NCBI GenBank assembly: GCA_049724395.1
Contig: JAUGWO010000191.1
Span: 1 to 32,253, forward strand
Reading direction: 5' to 3'
DNA length: 32,253 bases
From: Spongospora subterranea f. sp. subterranea
Taxonomy: Eukaryota; Endomyxa: Phytomyxea; Phytomyxea; Plasmodiophorida
A program made the translations under genes and the position numbers. The notes under the pieces are model-generated. The model had not been told where the DNA came from, did not search any database, and was given only the letters and a program-made list of their open reading frames with translations. This document shows positions 28,845 to 32,253 of the stretch, one piece after another. How positions within the stretch are numbered: the stretch's first letter is position 1; every line of letters begins with the position of its first letter.

Positions 28845-28936
28845 CGCAAAATGTTTTTTGTGAGCAACAAAACTATTTTACAGTACGTCAGAAAAAAACT
28901 ATAGGTAATGCCGTAGCGGGCTTCCCATGACAGATT
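28818..28936. repeat. Right arm of the 119-bp inverted repeat
   Basis: Starts CGAGAAGGGC and ends CTTCCCATGACAGATT, 17 bp before the transposase ATG. It therefore contains the transposon end and nearly all its 5' leader. Confidence 0.95.
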
Positions 28937-28952
28937 AAACGTCGTTAAAGTA

Positions 28953-30278
28953 ATGGTGAGGCCGAAAGTGTCACCGGAGGTGATTGCCTTTGTCCAGGAT
29001 CACTTGAACAATGGGCTTTCCAATGCCGCTATTCTGGAACTGCTTCAGGACGAGCATTCTATTATTGTGAGCGGTCGGACGCTGAGGAACTGGATGAGTA
29101 ATAATGATCTTCTCGTCCTTGTTTATCAACGGCATTGCAGAGATCCGTTGCATGGCTACCGGATGTGCGTGTTCTTGTCAAACAAGATATCAAATTAACT
29201 GAGATTCTATATCATGTCAAGAAGGCATACCAAGAGGAATTATCTTTGCGGACGCTGAAGAATATCCTGCATGTAATAATTAAGGGCAGCGCCCATCATT
29301 ATTCACTAATTTTCAATTTTTTTATTTTAGCATGAGGGTATCAAGATTCGCCAGAATGTGCCGCAAGAGCTGGTGGAGCTCATGGTTAATCTGGAATCGA
29401 GGGGTGACGGTGAGGCGCTGGGGTGTCGGTCAATGGCGCGTCGTATTCGCGAGACACACGACGTCCTTGTAACAAGAGACGCCGTTTCTGCTGCTCAGCT
29501 CACCATCAATCCAGATGACGTTGCTGGTCGTCGCAAGCATGGCCTGCAGCGTCGTGATTATCATGTACCTGGTCCTAACGCACTATGGCATTTCGACCAA
29601 AACGATAAGCTTCGGCAGTTCGGGTTCGAAATCCATGGTTGTATCGATGGTTGGTCCCGAAAGATGATTTGGCTACACGTAACGCCCAACAATCGCATCC
29701 CAGAACTGGTTCTCGCTTATTACATTGATGCTGTGCTCAATGTGGATTGTTTGCCTGCTCTTCAACGATCGGATCGAGGGGCCGAGAATACGCTGGCAGC
29801 TGCCGTCCAACAGCACTTCAACGGTGCGTCAGCACATCTATTTGGGCGTTCTGTCGCAAATCAAAGCATCGAATCGTGGTGGAATCAGATGTATGCCGGT
29901 GGAATTCATTTCTGGATCAAATTCTTTAAAAATCTGGAAGGGACCGGAAACTACAATGTAGATGATGACTTCGAACGCCGTTGCTGTGTCTTCGTATTCA
30001 AAGACATGATCGAGGACACTCTGGACAAAGTCTTCCATGAATGGAATGGGCACAGAATGCGCAAGAGCAGCAAAAACCCGGGCGGCGTGTCAGAGTTTGT
30101 CTACCAGCACCCGGAGCCACACGATGCGATTCAATGTGGCATTGCCGTTCCTGATTTGTTTTCGGAATATTGCCACACTGCTTACCCGGGGTGGGATATG
30201 AATTTATCGGACCAGTTTGGTCTGCAAGCAGATCGCCCGTATTTCGCCGAAGCTTTGTCTCTTCATCACCGCCCCTGA
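28953..30278 (+). CDS. Integrase-core (RNase H-fold, DD32E) transposase with introns
   Basis: The N-terminal stretch (MVRPKVSPEVIAFVQ..., to about 29095) and a second one (IKLTEILYHVKKAYQEELSL RTL, about 29185-29270) look like two helix-turn-helix DNA-binding units. A 58-nt intron 29273-29330 (GTAATA...TTTTAG) is phase 0 and joins NILH to HEGIKIRQN. Between the two helix units the frame changes; a 74-nt GTGAGC...GCAG intron (29067-29140) is phase-consistent but would remove part of the first unit, so a frameshift is the alternative. The catalytic core follows RRDYHVPGPNALWHFDQNDK: first Asp in WHFD (about 29598), second in LQRSDRGAEN (about 29770), Glu in NQSIESWW (about 29872), with 32 residues between the last two. 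IHGCIDGWSRKMIWL is the family signature. The C-terminal part (WNGHRMRKSSKNPGG) is also conserved in relatives. The core is uninterrupted for 306 codons, so this copy may be recent. Confidence 0.75.
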
Positions 30279-30397
30279 TTCCGATCAGTCTTGATAACAT
30301 GGCCGAAGCGTTTCTGTACCTGCGTGCACAACGGTCCCATCTTGAACCGTTGTTACCTGCATACGTCTGACAGATATTATTGAATGTCCCTCCTGCT

Positions 30398-30403
30398 AAT
30401 AAA
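30398..30403 (+). promoter_or_regulatory. AATAAA polyadenylation signal
   Basis: Lies 120 bp after the transposase stop and inside the terminal repeats, so it probably ends the transposase transcript. Confidence 0.5.
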
Positions 30404-30624
30404 CATGTGAATCCCCATTAAAACGATGCAAACGTGGGCCAATTAGTTATGTGTAGACGCTACATGTTGTAATCTCTCTGCTGATGACGAAAAGATGATC
30501 AGTATTCGTCACATCAAGGGATATTGGGCATAGCCGGGCAATGCGGGCAGCAAATGTTAGACCTGTCACAATCTGAGTCCAATGCAAAGCAGGAAAACGT
30601 CCTGTCCGCAGAAATTTTTTTTTT

Positions 30625-30653
30625 CATGATTTCCGCCCCCTGCCCTTCCCGGA
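30625..30653. repeat. Right terminal inverted repeat
   Basis: CATGATTTCCGCCCCCTGCC and 9 further bases. The reverse complement matches 28816-28844 with three transitions. It lies about 110 bp from the 3' end of the convergent alpha-kinase gene. Confidence 0.65.
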
Positions 30654-30764
30654 AAAAAATTTGTGCGGAGCGGGCCAAGGAGTCCGTTTTTGTCCAAAAT
30701 CGTGACAGATTTGAGACAGCGCAACAGCCAATGAATAAGATGTTCGCTTGGAAACAGCAATTTA

Positions 30765-32231
30765 TTATCCCCTTTTACGGCGAGAACGAAGACAGGTACA
30801 AGTCACATGGTCAGGACGGCGCTGTGAACGCAACCGCTCACTAGAAGATTGCACTTGCAAAACCGTCTCCTCTTGCACAATGACGTCTTCAGTGGCATCA
30901 AAACTGATAGATTGACCTTTTTGACCCTGATATGGGACGATTTCGTCGGAGACCGTCATCTCGCAATCACTTTCAGCTTTTTCATCTTCCACTGACGTGT
31001 CTGAACCCCCGACCCTGCTTGTTGAAGCATGTCCGAACGCGTCTCCTGCTGGACGCTCCAGTTGAGCAGCATAGCAAGCACTATTACATTCATGTTCTTG
31101 AAAAAACTTGGCAATTGAAGAGGCACCCATGTTGCCAATGCCGAACGTTGATTCAGCATTGGAGATTGATACAATCTCAACGTCAGTATAGACGCCACCC
31201 GCGCCCTGAATATCTAATGCCATAAACTCGCCGCCGGAGCGACAGAACGAGAAATGGCTGAACGCGGTTGCCTTGATCCGGTCCTTTTTCGTTCGTGCTA
31301 ATGTTTTGTTTGTTATACAGATAATATTACCTATATTTAATGTAGGTATGTTTGATGGAGGTTTGAAAAACCTTTACCTGAATTTGAAACGAACTTGTCG
31401 AATCGCCCTTTGATTTGACGCTCGATGATCCAAATCACGCCCTTCCGGCACATCCTGTTGAATGGATTGTTCTGTGCAGGAAACAGAACATCAATAACCT
31501 CCGGCAGGAGTTCGACGACAACGCTGTCACAAAACGTGACCATAAAATCATCATTTTTTACAGCGGCGTTGAACTCGATCGCCATTTGGGAGCATAATGC
31601 TGCCATTTGGACGGCACGTGTCGCTGTGCCTAGCCGGTCATCCAACGGAGAATCTGGCCACCTTATATACGACAAGAGCTGATCCAAACACCATTGGAAA
31701 CATAGCTTCCTTATAAACAATCTTGGACTCGCCGTCAGTAATAGGATCTTCCATGTTCGGTACAGGAAATTCCTTCTCGCTTAGAAACTGTTGCGACCAT
31801 TTTTGACCATCGAACTGTCTTAAAATGGCAACTCCAGAGCCTTGCACTGCGGTATCCGATTTTGAATTCTGGTATATATCCTGGAACTGAAATTGATCAA
31901 GATTGCCGAACGCGCTTGAGTGTACAAGGGCGCTTCCCTTCGTTCCTGTCTTCAATCGCTTGATGACAGGACCGGTGACGTGATTACTGTTGTTGTTGCC
32001 AAACAACTCGATGGTGCGCAGCGGCTGTTGAATTGGGCCACAGTCTTCACCATTGTCAGGGAGAGTCATATCCCATTCGTTATCAACATTATCCTGTTCA
32101 TAATCGTGGCTGATTCTGTCATTATCATTGAAGTCATCATGTGAATGGTTTGATCTCACCAGATGCAACACCTTCTTGCCTCCAGAACGAGTGAGGTTGA
32201 AAGTAAATTCACAGAATGGCGTATTCTACTG
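30765..32231 (-). CDS. Alpha-kinase family protein (eEF2K/MHCK type), 5' end outside or near the edge
   Basis: Minus strand, at least two exons. The exon 32231 to 31378 begins after a TACAGTAG-type acceptor and includes a low-complexity Asn/Asp-rich head, then QMAALCSQMAIEFN and WIIERQIKGRFDKFVSNS. An 80-nt intron (31298-31377, GTAAAG...CATTAG) joins it in phase to ATAFSHFSFCRSGGEF, LDIQGAGGVYTDVEIVS, FGIGNMGASSIAKFFQEHEC and NSAC. These are the alpha-kinase C-lobe hallmarks: AFSHF, DIQG-x2-G-x-YTD, the GxGNxG loop, and the zinc-binding H...C-x3-C. Alpha-kinases phosphorylate Ser/Thr in targets such as elongation factor 2 or myosin heavy chains; the substrate here is unknown. About 95 residues of acidic, disordered-looking tail follow, ending at 30765. 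The frame changes between about 31640 and 31720; a 40-nt intron (31679-31718) is phase-consistent, and a frameshift is the alternative. It is a host gene rather than an element gene as far as I can see. Confidence 0.75.
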
Positions 32232-32253
32232 TATTATTGCACCATCCCCGTGT

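Larger units (their letters stand above)
28816..30653 (+). mobile_element. Candidate DNA transposon encoding an integrase-core transposase
   Basis: A 1838-bp unit bounded by 29-bp terminal inverted repeats (28816-28844 and 30625-30653) that differ by three transitions, with the consensus beginning TCCGRGAAGGGCARGGGG. It contains one gene (28953-30278) with a catalytic DDE triad and an AATAAA at 30398. No target duplication is obvious at the limits as drawn (GGAAT before, AAAAA after). The terminal repeats, single transposase gene and small size fit a cut-and-paste DNA transposon. The transposase family is widespread as unclassified integrase-core proteins in animals, fungi and protists. Terminal-repeat ownership is inferred from position and needs a second copy to confirm. 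Confidence 0.6.

Noticed and set aside
29098-29140. 43-nt intron in the integrase-core transposase
   Set aside because: It has GT-AG ends but the phase does not connect the two frames. The GTGAGC donor at 29067 does fit.
31638-31670. 32-nt intron GTGGCC...CTAG in the alpha-kinase gene
   Set aside because: Too short and out of phase with the downstream frame.

Overview
The window is eukaryotic nuclear DNA, dense in transposable elements. The host and DNA-transposon genes I can read are split by very short introns (about 38-80 nt, GT-AG, often with a CTAAT- or CTGAT-like branch site close to the acceptor). Tiny introns, chromodomain Ty3/gypsy and Ty1/copia elements, an integrase-core transposase of a type common in fungi and protists, and an alpha-kinase gene together suggest a small-genome eukaryote such as an early-diverging fungus or another microbial eukaryote. 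This placement is an inference with low confidence.

Layout. 1-5353: the head of a Ty1/copia fossil on the minus strand (copy A, cut by the window edge). A 5'-truncated LINE with an RNase H/zinc-knuckle ORF sits in its leader array (1766-3295) between 12-13 bp target duplications. An unassigned 1.65 kb spacer follows, with a gag-like fragment. 5354-13931: a second copy of the same copia family on the plus strand (copy B), head-to-head with copy A, so that the pair forms a long interrupted palindrome. A different, young and nearly whole copia element (8310-13783, minus) is nested in copy B. 13932-15297: the 5' end of a Ty3/gypsy fossil with a 29-bp tandem array in its leader. 15298-16235: unassigned sequence and a gag-like fragment.

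16236-20177 (minus): a multi-exon ankyrin-repeat gene built from repeated exon units, apparently cut at its 3' end by element debris. 20253-21050 (minus): further probable exons, one with a FLYWCH-like cysteine pattern and one carrying a 98-bp tandem duplication. 21394-22345 (plus): a decayed HARBI1/PIF-like transposase. 22440-24400: nothing I can assign. 24450-25470: a heavily broken chromodomain gypsy fossil. 25481-28500: LINE 3' tails, a 354-bp tandem duplication, gag-like debris, and a DDE transposase followed by a SAP-like domain.

28590-30653 is the most interesting stretch. A compact 1.84 kb candidate DNA transposon carries an intron-containing integrase-core (DD32E) transposase between 29-bp terminal inverted repeats. 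Its 5' end is also present as a near-perfect 119-bp inverted copy just outside. 30765-32231 (minus) is an alpha-kinase (eEF2K/MHCK-like) gene running off the right edge.

Three unrelated LTR families here each carry their own tandem array between the 5' LTR and gag, and three LINE tails share one 3' UTR module. Those two patterns and the integrase-core transposon are the main points to follow up.
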